From: Adiantum capillus-veneris
Lineage: Eukaryota; Streptophyta; Polypodiopsida; Polypodiales; Pteridaceae
Direction of reading: 5' to 3'
NCBI GenBank assembly: GCA_014529385.2
Contig: CM043944.1
Span: forward strand, 80,384,384-80,448,383
Length of the DNA stretch: 64,000 nucleotides
A model generated the notes under the pieces. It was not told where the DNA came from. It saw only the letters and a program-made list of their open reading frames with translations, and did no database searches. This document shows, one piece after another, positions 18,487-31,127 of the stretch (its first letter is position 1; each line of letters opens with the position of its first letter). A program made the position numbers and the translations under genes.

Positions 18487-19010
18487 TTTTTGGTGGAAGA
18501 GAGTATTGGTGCTACCCGGTAGATTTACTCACTTATAAAGACACTCCTGATTTGGTTAAGGAGGAAATGGTGCAAAAGAAGAAAGTCAAGACCCTTTCCT
18601 ATTTGATGCTTCACTGTTATATTTTGATGCCTCTTATCAAAGAAGTCATGAGCGCTGCTTCGGGAGGCATTGTCATTTATGATACACAAGGAAAACTTGT
18701 AAGAAAGCAAGGGCTAAAACTTGATGCCAATCTAGCATCTTATTCATCTTTTTGGTGGAAGAGAGTACTTGGGCTACCTGGTAGATTTACTCACTTATAA
18801 AGACACTCGTGTTTTGGTTAAGGAGGAAATGGTGCGAAAGAAGAAAGTCGAGACCCTTTCCTCTCTGATGCTTCACTGCTATATTTTGATGCCTCTTATC
18901 AAAGAATTCATGAACGCTGCTTCGGGAGGCATTGTCATTTATGATGCACAAGAAAAACTTGTAAGAAAGCAAGGGCTGAAACTTGATGCCAATCTAGCAT
19001 CTTATTAACA
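18487..19010 (+). repeat. 262-bp tandem duplication in element B archaeal-type RNase H
   Basis: Two adjacent copies (18487-18748 and 18749-19010) start at TTTTTGGTGGAAGAGAGTA and differ by a modest number of substitutions. Each holds a fragment matching the second, archaeal-type RNase H of C and D (pattern FDASYQ ... GGIVIYDTQGKLVRKQG), split by a frame change. The duplication therefore arose after insertion or in a dead copy. Sequence homologous to element B stops at the end of the second copy. Confidence 0.75.
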
Positions 19011-19145
19011 AAAAACAGTACAATGCAGCAAAACAAAGCTCACAAATCCTTCTCAACAGCCACACACCTTCTTTCTCTACCTTTTCTATATCTCACATTA
19101 CACACAAAGCATCATAGAGTGTTACTCGAGCTTATGCAAGACATC

Positions 19146-19163
19146 TCCCCGGAAACGGTGCCA
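19146..19163 (-). other. Primer binding site of truncated element I
   Basis: The plus strand reads TCCCCGGAAACGGTGCCA, two or three bases from the plant tRNA-Asp 3' end, so it is a minus-strand primer site. About 135 bp of leader remain to its left (19011-19145) before element B sequence, so the body of this element is gone. Confidence 0.65.
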
Positions 19164-19167
19164 AAAA

Positions 19168-20060
<893 letters not shown>

Positions 20061-20108
20061 CACGTTGTACACGTGTAAGAGAATTGCTATATTTATTTAT
20101 TCTCTCTC

Positions 20109-20900
20109 TCACCACCCAGGAGAAGGCGACTTTGGGTATGATGGGCTTAGTGCTCTTCTGATATTTTTGAATCTCTCGCAAAGCAATTGTTTTTGGCTTC
20201 CATCTCCACTTTTTCTGTGTTGTTGGTGGTGGTGGAGGAGTTGCCTACCTGGTCCATTGAGGAGGATCATCTTTATAATTTTTCCTCCTCTCTGAGCCTG
20301 TTGTTCTTTAGGCGTCACCTTGTACTTTTTCCTCTTTGCACATTGCTTGGCTCTTTGAGGTATTTTTGAAGTCCTAGATCAGCTCCTAGCCTTTGCTTGT
20401 TGGGTGGCTTGAGCTCTATCCTCTGCCGCCTTTCTCTCTACCTCTACTCGTACTTGTAAGTTTGCCAAGTGAGCTCTCTCGGCCTTGTCTCTCTGTCATT
20501 CCTCTTGCTCCCTCTGTCTTCTTTGTTCTTCTTGAACTCTTTGTGCTTCCTTCTTAGTTGCCTCTTTCTTTTCCATCTCCCTCATTCTTTTCTTTCTCTT
20601 GGCCTCTCGTGCTTTAGAAATTTTGTTGCTTGGTATTACCTTTATTACTCTTTGTTTGACTCGCGGTTCAAATCTTTGCGGTGTGGTTTTTGCAATGGCC
20701 TGAGCACCAGGTGTTGTGACAGCAGACAAGGGCTCCATATTTTGAAGTGGCCCTTGGTATTCTTCTTCGATTGCTTTTGTTTCTTGCATGGCTTTGTGTA
20801 GAGATGAAACTAGTGGGAGATCTCGTAGAAATGCGCAGTTGGCATGGTTTAATGGTTCGAGGTCACCAAAAATATGTCGCAAGTGGCATGGTTTGATCAT
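20109..20900 (-). pseudogene. Unrecognised charged, coiled-coil-like reading frame
   Basis: A minus-strand frame runs from about 20900 to 20109 with two in-frame stops (near 20496 and 20380). The best part is 134 residues, ending in a Lys/Arg/Glu/Gln-rich helix (KRMREMEKKEATKKEAQRVQ) that continues beyond the first stop. I do not recognise a family. Such stretches occur in transposon proteins and in host coiled-coil proteins, and the region is surrounded by transposons. Alternating charged composition alone can keep a frame open, so it may not be a gene. Confidence 0.3.
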
Positions 20901-22010
20901 CTAGACTAGATGGTTGGGGAGACTGTTGGGCGTCTGGAGTGGGTTGGAACGCTGGATTATCCACTTATGGTTGGGGATGTGGATTTGGAGCTATAGATTT
21001 TACATGGGGTTTTGGCTATAGTTTTTTTTGTGGTGGTGTTGATATGCATAGTGTTAGTCTCTGCTCGTGTGAATCGTCCATGTGGTGCAAAGATATGAGT
21101 GTGTGCATATTTGTGCTCGAGAGGATCTTCTAGAATGTGCAAACTAGAAATGAAATTCAATTTGTGAGTTTTAACTTATATAGTACTAAATTTTTAGAAA
21201 AAAACTTAAAAACTCAATAATACAAATAAAAAATAAAAAAACTCCAAAATAGACAAAATTTGACTCATGAAACCATTGATTGGGGTGTATACAAATCACA
21301 TGGCATTACAATGCATGTTTACAATATAAGTGGTTAGTGTCAAAAATTTATTGGTTTTCCACCCAACGCCTCCCATTTTGTCACCTTGTCTCCAACCATG
21401 GTTGGAATCGATCTTTTGCACTATAGTCTTCTTCCTTTCTCTCCCCGTTAAAACTTTGTAGAACCAATTGAACATTTGTGAGGGCATTGCTCTTTTTCCT
21501 CCCACCTCCATGTCGTGTATTTTTAAAATACACTACTTTTGCTTGATAGTGTGAGCACTCCATTCGTTGGCTACTCCAGATGCCCAATGAACTGAATGTG
21601 TCAAGAAAAAATGAGCTATGAGCAACAAGAATGTGTTGAAAAATTAATAGAAATTTAGTTCAAACACTGATGTTTTTTTATTGCAAAGGCAAAGTGTTCA
21701 ACCCACCATGTAATGTGTTATGTGCGTCACCCCCTAGGCATCCACCATTTGCGTTGTGAAACTATTGTTTGCAAAATTTAAGGTGGATATCTCAACATAG
21801 GTTAGATTTGCCTTTTTAAGCAAACAAAGAATATCATCTATAGATTGCCAAACCGAGCACTCTTAATTCCTAGGGCTTCTTCGTTACCTTTTATGTGGTT
21901 ATGTCACACACCTTTTTTCACAATTGAAATCCATTAGGACTTTGAGAGTCATAGTAGTCTGAAAGCACATGCCTAGCTTTACTACCCATACATATTTTAT
22001 TAGGAGGATC
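20901..22010. other. Mostly unassigned stretch left of gene H
   Basis: No clear gene. AT-rich runs occur at 21180-21250. Two overlapping minus frames at 21296-21587 (one with NALTNVQLVLQSFNGERKEED) are of unknown meaning. It may be the 3' part or flank of the DNA-transposon-like gene H that ends at 22011. Confidence 0.3.
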
Positions 22011-23066
22011 CTATGTACTTCTAGATGCCTTCTTGTCCTTTGATAACTCTATTGCACCCCCATGTAGATCAACACTTGATAGAATAGATTCGAGCTCTCT
22101 AATACACTCTTCTCTTCTTTCTGCAGGCTCCATATTCCAAGCATAATTAACATGCAACATAAGCAACTTGTCAAGAATTCTTAAACGGGCATGAAAACTA
22201 CACACATGCATGTTTATCACAGGAATTGATAGAATAGGATCCCAATTTGGATCATCCATGTCTCGATTAGGGGGTACACTCTGGTTACAATTGAAAAACC
22301 ATTGTTGTAGTGCTTTATCCACTGTTTGTATAGTGGGCATACCTTTCGCAGAGTAGACTGCAGCTTTGTCACCCTTATCATTACTGCCCTTTGACTTGCT
22401 AGCCTTTGCACCCTTGCCGTTAGTTCCTAATGAGACTTTATTGTGGCAGCAATGAATGCATGGAAAGAGGGTCAGTGCACCTTGCGTGCACCCTAGCATA
22501 CACTTGAGAGTTTTCAAATCTCCTACCAAATGCCACTCTACTTGGAACGTATCCATACCTAAAACCTACAATCATTGTCCTTCTTGTTGTTGCGAATGAT
22601 ATCAACGATTAGGGTGTGATTAAAATACCATTTAACAGACTCATGTGTCTCGTGCAAAAGATGAAAATTTCACCAAATATTCTTCTCTGGCTGAACACCT
22701 AGACAAGTGTTTCCCTTCTCGTTGGCATTTAGCTCAACATCGATGCCCACTAAGGCTTTGTTCATAAGCGTAATACTTACCCTTTTAAGCCATTGACCTT
22801 TGACAATCTGGCACTCATCAAGCTTCATCACAAATATAAAATTTTCATCACACTCTTCCTGTGTCAACCCATAAAATCTGATCACTGACTCCTAGAGCTT
22901 CAACAAGTCAACATAGACGTTATTGAGTTTGTTGTAATGGAAGGATTTTGTCTCTTCTAATGGAAGGTCCTCCACATATTGAAATCCACCAAACAAGCTT
23001 GCAACATCATTATTAGCGCATCTTTTCGCAACACTGACATTGTAAGGTGTTGGCAGCAACCTAAAC
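22011..23066 (-). pseudogene. Gene H, downstream part: possible DNA-transposon transposase
   Basis: Minus-strand fragments in broken frames read, in order, a block with LTQEECDENFIFVMKLDECQ, then MNKALVGIDVELNANEKGN, then a 181-residue open frame (22011-22556) opening VEWHLVGDLKTLKCMLG and a Cys pair FPCIHCC. A charged low-complexity insert follows, then the helical stretch HARLRILDKLLMLHVNYAW. The GDLK...LG...PC..C arrangement recalls a DDE-type transposase pattern seen in plant and animal genomes, but I cannot name the family. The gene is interrupted at 23066 by element G and continues at 33221. Confidence 0.4.
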
Positions 23067-23441
23067 TATCATAATAACTAATATCTAATTCTCCTAAATG
23101 ATTTTCTCATGTTAAACTGATCATTTAATATGGGAAAGTTCCAGGGGAGAAAAATCTAGAATATTGGTTAAGCTGGTAGCCCGGCCACAGTAGGGATCCA
23201 AAGGAGGGAAAATAGGGATCCAAAGGGGAGGCCATCTGCAAAAGAGGAATGTGCAACAATGGGCTTTAAAGGCCCTAAGGTTCAGCCCATTAAGACTTCA
23301 AAAATGCTAAGGTTCCAAAAATCAAAGGTTGTGCCCAATGGTCAAGCTTAGTAAAACCGGATGCTTGATGAGTGTGCCAAAAAAGTCTTCAAGTCTCCTA
23401 CATAGGAGGGGGTGAGCCCTGTAAGTAGGGGATGAGAGATA

Positions 23442-23462
23442 AACACACACACACACACACAC
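23442..23462. repeat. (AC)n microsatellite in G 5' LTR
   Basis: About ten AC units; the equivalent site in the 3' LTR (31986-32022) is longer. Confidence 0.9.
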
Positions 23463-23983
23463 TCACAGGCTCCCTTTACACAAAGGGAATGAGGGACACA
23501 TGTCTGCTTCCTAGGACAACTGCCCACAAGTTGTAGTCAAATCCTATTGGATGGCCATGGAGGTGGACCAATGAGAATTAGGCTAGAGAAAATCTAGTTT
23601 AACTCAGTTAAAAAACACTTAATAAAAGAACCAATAAGAAATAATCTCTTTAGAAGACTATTGGAAAGTCTCCCAAGGGGTCCAATGATCATTCAACAGC
23701 CCCATGGCTTGCCTGCTTCCTATTGTCCAGAAGACAAAGGGGTCCAATGAGAGTTTAGTTGCATTAATTAATTACCTAAAGCTCTCACAAAAGGGGAAAG
23801 GGAGACACTTGTCAAAAGTTAAATCCTATGATTCTTAAATCCTATTGGCTAAGCCTAGAGAGGTCCAATGATGTGCTAGCAAGAGGATTTAGGAAGAGGG
23901 GTCGACCAAGAGAGAGAGGGTACTGATTTTTCAAAGGATTTTTTTCCGCACACACTCACACTAGCTCATGTGTGAAGCAAGAA

Positions 23984-23984
<1 letters not shown>

Positions 23985-24018
<34 letters not shown>
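23985..24018. repeat. (CT)n microsatellite in G 5' LTR
   Basis: About 17 CT units. The 3' LTR has only CTCTCT at the same place, so this repeat expanded in one LTR after insertion or contracted in the other. Confidence 0.9.
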
Positions 24019-24020
<2 letters not shown>

Positions 24021-24690
24021 TCTCAAGCTTTAATGGAAAGCTTATCACCTACTCCAAGCTTGTGAGAAGGGAAGCCTATCCCAACAACTCTTGGCTTTGT
24101 GATGAAAATCCAACCAAGAGCCAAGCTTCAATGCATGCTCATCTCCTATACCATGCTAATTACTAAGCTATGCTATGCTAATATGAGTGATTATGTGAGG
24201 AGATGTACTTCTTTCTCATACGACTACTCCTTCTTCCTCTCAATCTACTCTCATACCCCGCTAGCTCTCACCATCTTCGAAGGTGTGTGAGGTCTTGGGT
24301 CTAAGACCGTGAGGGAATTGATGTTGTGTTTTATAAGTGTTTGTTGAGTGCTTGAATCTTCCATCTTCATTGAACTAGCTAGTGATTGAAGGAACACAAT
24401 GAATTGTATTGTACAATGTCTCGCATGATGGGGGAAACCTATAATACAAAGCCTTTTGGGAGGGGGGACCGGCTCCATGTAAATCTGGTCCTCAATTGTT
24501 GTCAATAGATTAATTTCTCTCTCTTTTCAAGTATTGTTCATGCCTATCTAACTAGGTGTTATGCTTTTTGTTGCTCTCTCCACCCAAGCACTCTTGTTAT
24601 GCTCATTAGGAACCTATTCTAATGAAATGCTCACTATGTTCATGTTATTTTCTGCTACACACAAGATACTAGGCCACTAAATGTTACATT

Positions 24691-24709
24691 GCTATCAGAG
24701 CACAAGGTT
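24691..24709 (+). other. Primer binding site of element G (initiator tRNA-Met type)
   Basis: TTGCTATCAGAGCACAAGG lies directly after the LTR and resembles the usual plant site TGGTATCAGAGC, with changes at positions 2 and 4. Confidence 0.75.
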
Positions 24710-26616
24710 TCTCTTTTCTTGCTCAATAATGGAGGTCCTCAAGCTAGCTATAAATGGTTGTTATTATTAATTGCAATTGAGTAAGTAGAATAGGGATTTT
24801 TCAGCCTTGCAATGCACCTGCCTTGGTGCAGATAACGGGGCATCACCATCAAGAGTGATGGTCTTAATAGGGGAATCCAATGGGGATTGCCTACGGCTTA
24901 ACACTAGAATGGTAACCTAACAGGACATAAAAGTGTCCTTTTAGGGATTTGGGAAAAAATTCCAAAAACCATATTAGATCCACTCATTTTGAAAAATCCT
25001 TTCATGAGCTTATAGTTCAATAACTACTACATATGGAAAAAATGAGAAACTTGTAATTTTTCTCATCCCTTGGTCACTACAAGCCTCCAAAGTTGATGGA
25101 CCAGTGCATTTTGCCCAAAACAACAATTTCTTACGGTTGATTGCATATAAATAAGAGTGGGGATTTTTGTACGACATGAGATAAAATGCCCCGTTAACTT
25201 CAATGGGTTGGTGACCAAAACATATGGTTGCTTTTACCTCACTAATTTTTTTTGGGCAAAAAAAATAGGTACAAAAAAGTTGTATTTTTGCCATTCTGCG
25301 GACCTATCATCAAAGTTTCTATAGTCACGCTCAATACAGATACTATATACATGTTTTCTTAGTTTCCTTTGGGCCTTTGGATTCAAAAGGATCCATGGAT
25401 CATGTCAAAAGGATAATGGATCTCTTACAATTGGAACCTTGGGAGCAATGATAAAGTGCTAAATATAGCAAACATGAAAAAATTGGGTTTAGCAATATGA
25501 CCTCTAGAAACCCATAGAAACTACTCAATATCTAGTCAAGTTTGTAGTCTATGTTTAGATATGGTTACTACCTAAAAAATACACACAATTGGCCTAAGAA
25601 ACTAGCAATATTGAGAAAGTTATACTTGCTACTCTAAAATGTATCGTATTCTTTAGCAATCAAAAAACTCAACCATAATCATATACTATGCTATATAGCA
25701 TATTAGGTCCCCCAAAACTCAAGGAAGATTAGCTTTATGTTATATATTACACTTACACAATCAAAATTGAATTTTGATATCAAGAAAGCCCCCCAAAAAA
25801 TCATAGAAGTGCTAATTTTGGGCAAAAAACAGAATTATGCAATTCTTGTAAATTGGTCAAAACTTTCAATTTTAACACTTAGCTCTCCTACAAGCATCAA
25901 AACATGTTGAGAATTATGAAGGCCTAACCTCTAGCCATCTAAACCTCACAAACATGAAGTTTAGAGTGGTATAGTTGCCAAAAATTGAAAAAAAAACAAA
26001 AAACAGGACCCGTTTTTTCACACAGTTTAGGTTAAAAATGTTGTGCAAGAGTAAGGTTAATGGTGAGATCGATACTCCAAAAAAAATGCTAAGTTTTTTT
26101 CAGCTCATAAGGCAACTTTGTGGATATATAGCACCTAGAAATCCATTCTCATACTCTTCAAATAATTCAAGCAAAATGGTCACTTAACAGGACTTAAACG
26201 TGTCCACGGACATAAAAGTGTCATGTTACCATTCTAGTGTTAACCGCTATTGAGCTATTAGAAGCTTGACAGGAGCCGGTGCTGTTTTGGTGTTGAAATA
26301 CCCTCTCTTCTATTCCTTGCAATTAATGATATTGGAGCCACAGGTACAATAGTTTGAGTGCTTTTCTAAAGGGGTAAAGAGGAGTAGCAACTAGGGCTTG
26401 AAGTGCCAATGTATACCTAAAAAGGTTACACCTTAAAGCTGTTAGAATGATTGACAATAGTAAAGAGAGTGAAATCAATGTTGATAGCTTTGATTTTGCT
26501 AATGAGTAGGCTACTAATGATGCCCCATACACTTGTTAACTACCTTGTTTCTAGGCTTCAACAAGCCATGGGCAATCCATCCCTCCAAAGTGAAGTGCAA
26601 TGGGCATCTTCGTGCT
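24710..26616 (+). other. Element G leader, mostly occupied by a DNA element
   Basis: No gene is supported. The TTAA-flanked element at 24902-26239 fills most of it. The remaining leader sequence is ordinary AT-rich DNA. Confidence 0.6.
24902..26239. mobile_element. 1338-bp non-autonomous DNA element, TTAA-flanked (piggyBac-like)
   Basis: The ends are inverted repeats: CACTAGAATGGTAAC at the left and GTTACCATTCTAGTG at the right. Both are immediately flanked by TTAA (24898-24901 and 26240-26243), the target duplication typical of piggyBac transposons. Inside each end sits a second motif, GGACATAAAAGTGTC, in the same orientation at both ends (near 24922 and 26209). The interior is AT-rich with no transposase, so it would depend on a partner elsewhere. 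The CACTA start alone could suggest a CACTA transposon, but that family makes 3-bp duplications. Confidence 0.75.
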
Positions 26617-26854
26617 CATGGGATTCTCTAAGCTCCACACCATGACGAGAGAGTACCTGGGAAGCCTCCTTGTGAGACTCCTAAAAGAGGCCTCTCTCCG
26701 ATTTGGGAAGAAGAAGAGGATCCATACGAAGTGTCCATGGGATTCTCTAAGCTCCGCACCATGATGAGAGAGTACCTAGGAAGCCTCCTTGTGAGACTCC
26801 CAAAAGAGGCCTCTCTCCAATTTGGGAAGAAGAAGAGGATCCATACGAAGGGCT
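26617..26854 (+). repeat. 119-bp tandem duplication at the start of G gag
   Basis: CATGGGATTCTCTAAGCTCC starts both copies, at 26617 and 26736. The copies are nearly identical and end in a Glu-rich reading EEEEDPYE in the gag frame. They seem to belong to the N-terminal part of gag. Confidence 0.8.
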
Positions 26855-28101
26855 CAAAAATTTTCTTGTTAAAGACACATCTTCTTCCCAAAGGATAACT
26901 CAAGAGTCCCCACCAAAAGAACGAGAAAGAAGTGAGTCTACTGCCACCTTGGCGGAGATGGCTCCACAAATACGGCAAGCAAAACGCTCTCCAACGCCTC
27001 CTAAACGGAGAAGACCATCACACACCTCTCCACACCATAATTCAAAGAGGGATGATAAAAAGCAAGAGAATAAAAAGGCGAGAAAGAGGTCACCCTCTTC
27101 TCCATCTTCTTCATCCTCTTCCTTCTATGAAGAAAGTGATGGTGTAGACAAAGAGGATCAAGGCAAGAAAAAGGAAAGAAAGAGTTCACCCTCTTCTCCA
27201 TCTTCCTCAAATTCTTCATCTTCTGAAGAAAGTGATGGTGAAAATTTTGAACCATAAAAAAGAAGAGGCCATAGGAAATCCTATGTCATGTGGAAGAGGT
27301 TGTCCAAGCACAAGAAGTTCACAGAGGGAGGAAAGAGCATCTCTTTCCTTACCTACAATGGCACCTTTGGTGCTACGAACAAAGTCTTGGCCTTTATTCA
27401 ACAATCGATGTGGCATCTGGAGACGAGGGATTCATGGAGTCCTCTAAGCTACACCATGTAGCTATGCATTTTCCAAAGTCCGCCCGGCAATGGTGGTCTA
27501 GCCTACGGGCCAACGGTGAAGCTCCACAAACATGAAAGCTTTAAGAGCTTGCCATTATGAAGCAATTTTTGGCCACTGATGCCAAAGACAAAGTATTCAC
27601 CAAATGGAAAATCTTGAAGCTCTCTCCCTACGAATTCATTCATAAATATGTGGACAAGTATTGGGACTTACACCTCAAAGGCACTGTCTTCAAAAAGATG
27701 GATTTTAGAGAGCAAAAGCAACAATTTTGTGCGGGCTTAGTTGAAGAAATGGAAGATATGTCATCTCCCAAATTCCACGCACTATATTTGTGGTCATACA
27801 CCATAATATGGTGGCTTCTTGAATCAATTTCCGAACATGGGCTAAGAGAAATCTTAAGACCACAAAAAACAAGGGTTCCAATGAGCTTAAGGGGAAGGAC
27901 AATGTCCAAAAGTCTCCTAAGGGCAATTCCAATAACAACAAAGCTGAGGAGAAGGGAGTTTACAAAGGCAAAAACAAACTCTCTCTTGAAGAGCTTGAGC
28001 ATTATTGCAAGGATAACTGTTGTTTCAAGTGCGGTGAGCAAGGGCATGCGTACCGCGCTTGTCCCCAAAAGAACACCCATCATGAGCCTCCTACAACTAC
28101 C
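26855..28101 (+). pseudogene. Element G gag, broken
   Basis: A Lys/Arg/Ser-rich N-terminal stretch is open at 26949-27257 (KRRRPSHTSPHH, then runs of SSPSSPSSS). The gag capsid-like region follows across stops: ARQWWSSLRANG near 27490, then FTKWKILKLSPYEFIHKYVDKYWDLHLKG near 27600. A CCFKCGEQGHAYRAC zinc knuckle (CX2CX4HX4C) lies near 28021-28065. Several frame changes split it. The order and spacing match chromoviral gag. Confidence 0.7.
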
Positions 28102-28534
28102 TTGGTCAAAATCCAAGAAGAGGAAGCTTCCCACAAAGAATCTCCTCTATGCCATGCTTGGGGAAAGGTAAGGGAACATGATTTTTTTATTCTCTTTGAT
28201 TCTGGTTCTACTCACAGTTTCATGTCCATAGAGTTGGCCACCAAGCTAAGCATCCAAGCCTATGGGTGTCCTACCCGTAGATGGTGCTTTCAAGGGGCAA
28301 GAAGCTTCACCCACTCCCTTAATCAGGAAATTGAGGCTTCATGTCCAAAGCTATGTGGACAAAGAGGACTTCTTTATCTCTCCTCTCAAGCATGAGGATG
28401 CAATCCTAGGGGCACCATGGTTTGATTGCATGGCTGCCAATGTTAAATTCCCTGAAAGGAAAATCTATTTTAAGTACAGGGAAAAAGATATATACATAGA
28501 TGCTAAGGAAATGGGTAACACCATACCCTTGTAG
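28102..28534 (+). pseudogene. Element G protease
   Basis: The motif FILFDSGSTHSFMS (catalytic DSG) is followed, after a frameshift near 28270, by DAILGAPWFDCMAANVKFPE, the closing hydrophobic-Gly pattern of a retropepsin. This enzyme matures the polyprotein. It ends at a stop before the RT. Confidence 0.7.
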
Positions 28535-28575
28535 ATACACAAGCTTCCAATAAGTCAATAAAGAGATCTATTTCC

Positions 28576-29480
28576 GTGTACATGATTTTTGTTAAAGATT
28601 CTCAAAATGAACCTAATGCTTTAGCAAAAGAAAACATATCCAATCATAAGAAATTAGAGTTATCCAATTTTCTTAAGGGGTTTCAAGATGTTTTGATTGA
28701 AAACATCCCTTGTGGACTAACTCCTAAACAAGGCAATGATGACCATGCAATTGAGATTTTTCCAGGAAGTTCACCACCTAATAAACCTCCTTATAGAGTT
28801 TCTCAAGCTCAACAAGAGGAGATTATGACGCAAGTGCATGAGTTAGTTGAAAAGGGCATGGTTAGGCCTAGCTCATCTCCATTTTGCTCACCTGTGCTAT
28901 TAGTGAAAAATAAAGAGGCACAGATCGTATGTGTGTCGACTATAGAGCACTAAATAGGATCATCATAAAAAATAGGCTTTGCATTGCACGTGTAGAAGAC
29001 CTATTTGATAAGCTACAAGGGTCCACCTACTTCAGTAGGATTGACCTAAAAAGTGGCTACCCTCAAATAAGGATAGCTGATCAAGACATGTAAAGACCGC
29101 ATTTTGCACTACTATCGATCTTTACGAATACATTGTCATGCCTTTTGGCCTGACCAATGCACCGACCACATTGAGCCGTTTGATGGAGAATCTATTCAGG
29201 CCTCACCAAACCTTTATTGGAGTGCTCTTTGATGATATCATCATCTAGTCTAATTCATTAGAAGAACACAAGCAACACCTCCAGGTAACATTTCAAGTCT
29301 TAAGAGAGAATAAACTTTATGCTAATTGAAAGAAAAGTGAGCTTTTCTTACAAGAGATTCAGTGTTCAGGTCACATTATCTCTCAAGATGGCATCCAAAT
29401 GGATCCATCAAAGTTAGAGGTAATAAACGGATGGACTAAACGAAGGAATATTCATGAACTAAGAAGCTTCATAGGTACTA
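28576..29480 (+). pseudogene. Element G reverse transcriptase, heavily broken
   Basis: An open start (NIPCGLTPKQGNDDHAIEI, PPYRVSQAQQEEIMTQVHEL) gives the RT N-terminus. Beyond about 28950 the reading changes frame repeatedly, but YFSRIDLKSGY-like sequence, MPFGLTNAP-like sequence and FDDIII near 29230 can be followed. Stops and indels every hundred bases or so mark it as long dead. Confidence 0.65.
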
Positions 29481-30164
29481 TAGACGCTTCATAAAAAAGT
29501 TCTCACAAATTGCGGGACCATTACATGACCTGACAAAGAAAAACATTAGGTATACATGGTCTACCAAGGAGACAATGCTTTCAAAAAGCTTAAAGAAAAG
29601 CTTATCTCTCAACCTATGCTTACACTGCTGGATCTCTCAAAGCCATTTGATGTCTAGTGTGACGCTTGTGGTGATTTCCTTGGAGCTGTTTTTCTCCAAG
29701 AAGGGCCCGCCATAGCCTACAAAAGTTGAAGGCTCGACCCTGTTGAGCAAGCTCTATGAATATATGAAAAGAAACTCCTCGCAGTTCTACATGCCTTAGA
29801 CTCATGGAAGCACTATTTATCGGGGACTCCTTTCATTCTACGGACGGATCACCAAAGTCTTAAGTACTTCATGACATAGACCAAGCTCTTTGACAAACAA
29901 ATGAGGTGGGCAAATTTCCTTTTGCAATTTCATTTTCATATTGCTCACATTGCTGACAAGAATAATCAAGTAGCCGATGCACTCTCAAGTCGGCCAAGAG
30001 TGAATGCGGTTTCCATAGCAACTCACAATGATATATCTGCTATGATAGACGAGTATGCTATTGATCCCAATTTTAGAGATGTGATACTAGGGAAGAAAGA
30101 GGAACCATTTACTTTACAAGATGGTATAGATTATGTGTTACTAAATCACTACGTGGAAAAGTAA
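29481..30164 (+). pseudogene. Element G RNase H and connection
   Basis: RNase H pieces include the LRTDHQSLKYF-like segment near 29840 and an open frame at 29901-30164 with FHIAHIADKNNQVADALSSR, the usual end of RNase H, and a linker leading to integrase. It is broken by stops before 29901. Confidence 0.6.
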
Positions 30165-31127
30165 TGTATAAATCTCATGCTCCTCCTTATGCGGGGCATA
30201 GAGGGATTCAGTCTACCCTAAAAGGGATTAAAACAATATTTCTATTGGCCTACCATGAAAGAAAACATACAAGAGTATGTTTCTAAATGTGTGGTATTCC
30301 AAAAGACGAAGTTTGGAAGCAACCTGGATTGCCTTAACCTTTGGTAGTCCCTAATTCACCATGGGAGAGCATAACCATGGATTTTATCTTTGGATTGCCT
30401 AAGTCTATCCATTGGAATACGAGTATAAAGGTTTAGTAAACAAGCTTATTTTATACCTATCAGAAAGACTATCAAAGCCCATCAAATGGCAACCCTCTTC
30501 ATTTTACAGATCTTCAAGTACCATAGCTTGCCAATGTCCATAGTGTTGGATAGGGATTCTAGAATGACCTGTAATTTTTGGAAGGGTCTCTTTGAGAATT
30601 TAGGGACAAGGCTAAACTTCTCTTTGGCCTATCACCCCGAAAGGGATGGCCAAAATGAAATAGCTAACCTAACAATTCCTGATCTACTAAAAGCCTATGT
30701 AACGGAAGTAGATCAAAGGTCCCAATAAGAGAAGTACTTACCCTTAGTTGAGTATCCCTACAATAACATTGTACATACTTCCACAGAAAAAGAACCTTTT
30801 GAGGTAATTAAGGGAAAATCAAAAAGTCCCCTGCTACTTAAGGTACACAGGAACATCTTCGCTGTAGATGAGTATAGCCAAGACCTACAACAATCTTTTC
30901 AAAATATTAAGGATGCTATCTCTGTCTCACAACAAAGGCAAAAGGTTGCTGCTGATAAGCACAGAAGAGCCCAAGCCTTTAATGAAAATGATTGGGTCTT
31001 GCTTAAATTTGCTAAGGCTTGATTAAGGCACCCACTGGGCAAGAATCCTACGGGACACCAAAAGTACTATGCTAAGTTAGCAAAAAGGTACTATGGTCCC
31101 TTCCAGATTCTTAGACCAATCAATGAG
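30165..31127 (+). pseudogene. Element G integrase, broken
   Basis: The zinc-binding part (GHRGI near 30200 and a following Cys) and the core can be followed. [10 protein letters not shown] lies near 30380 (first Asp), VLDRDSRMTCNFWKGLF in the open frame 30486-30728 (second Asp) and GQNEIANLTI (Glu). Stops and frame changes lie between. Confidence 0.65.

Larger units (their letters stand above)
13900..19010 (+). mobile_element. Element B: decayed Tat-like Ty3/gypsy element with inverted middle
   Basis: The plus strand shows LTR, primer site (15065-15084), gag (15371-16008), RT (from 17541), RNase H and an archaeal-type RNase H remnant. Between gag and RT the zinc knuckle and protease read on the minus strand, so a segment has been inverted. 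The protease motif IDGGAQ, the RT motif FIDDFCVYS and the primer site match elements C and D. No integrase and no 3' LTR are seen, so the right part is missing. Confidence 0.7.
23067..24690 (+). repeat. Element G 5' LTR
   Basis: It ends GTTACA before the primer site. It matches the 3' LTR at 31790 over most of its length; about 190 bp near its start (23077-23265) are absent there. It contains AC (23442-23462) and CT (23985-24018) microsatellites. Its first base pair is TA rather than TG. No gene is seen. Confidence 0.8.

Noticed and set aside
21296-21587. Two overlapping minus frames as a host exon
   Set aside because: Different frames, no recognised motif, no splice context that I can support.
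24902-26239. CACTA transposon, from the CACTA start
   Set aside because: CACTA elements make 3-bp duplications; here TTAA flanks both ends and symmetry starts right at it.
27640-28134. 164-residue minus-strand frame
   Set aside because: It is antisense to G gag, where the plus-strand reading has gag and zinc-knuckle motifs.
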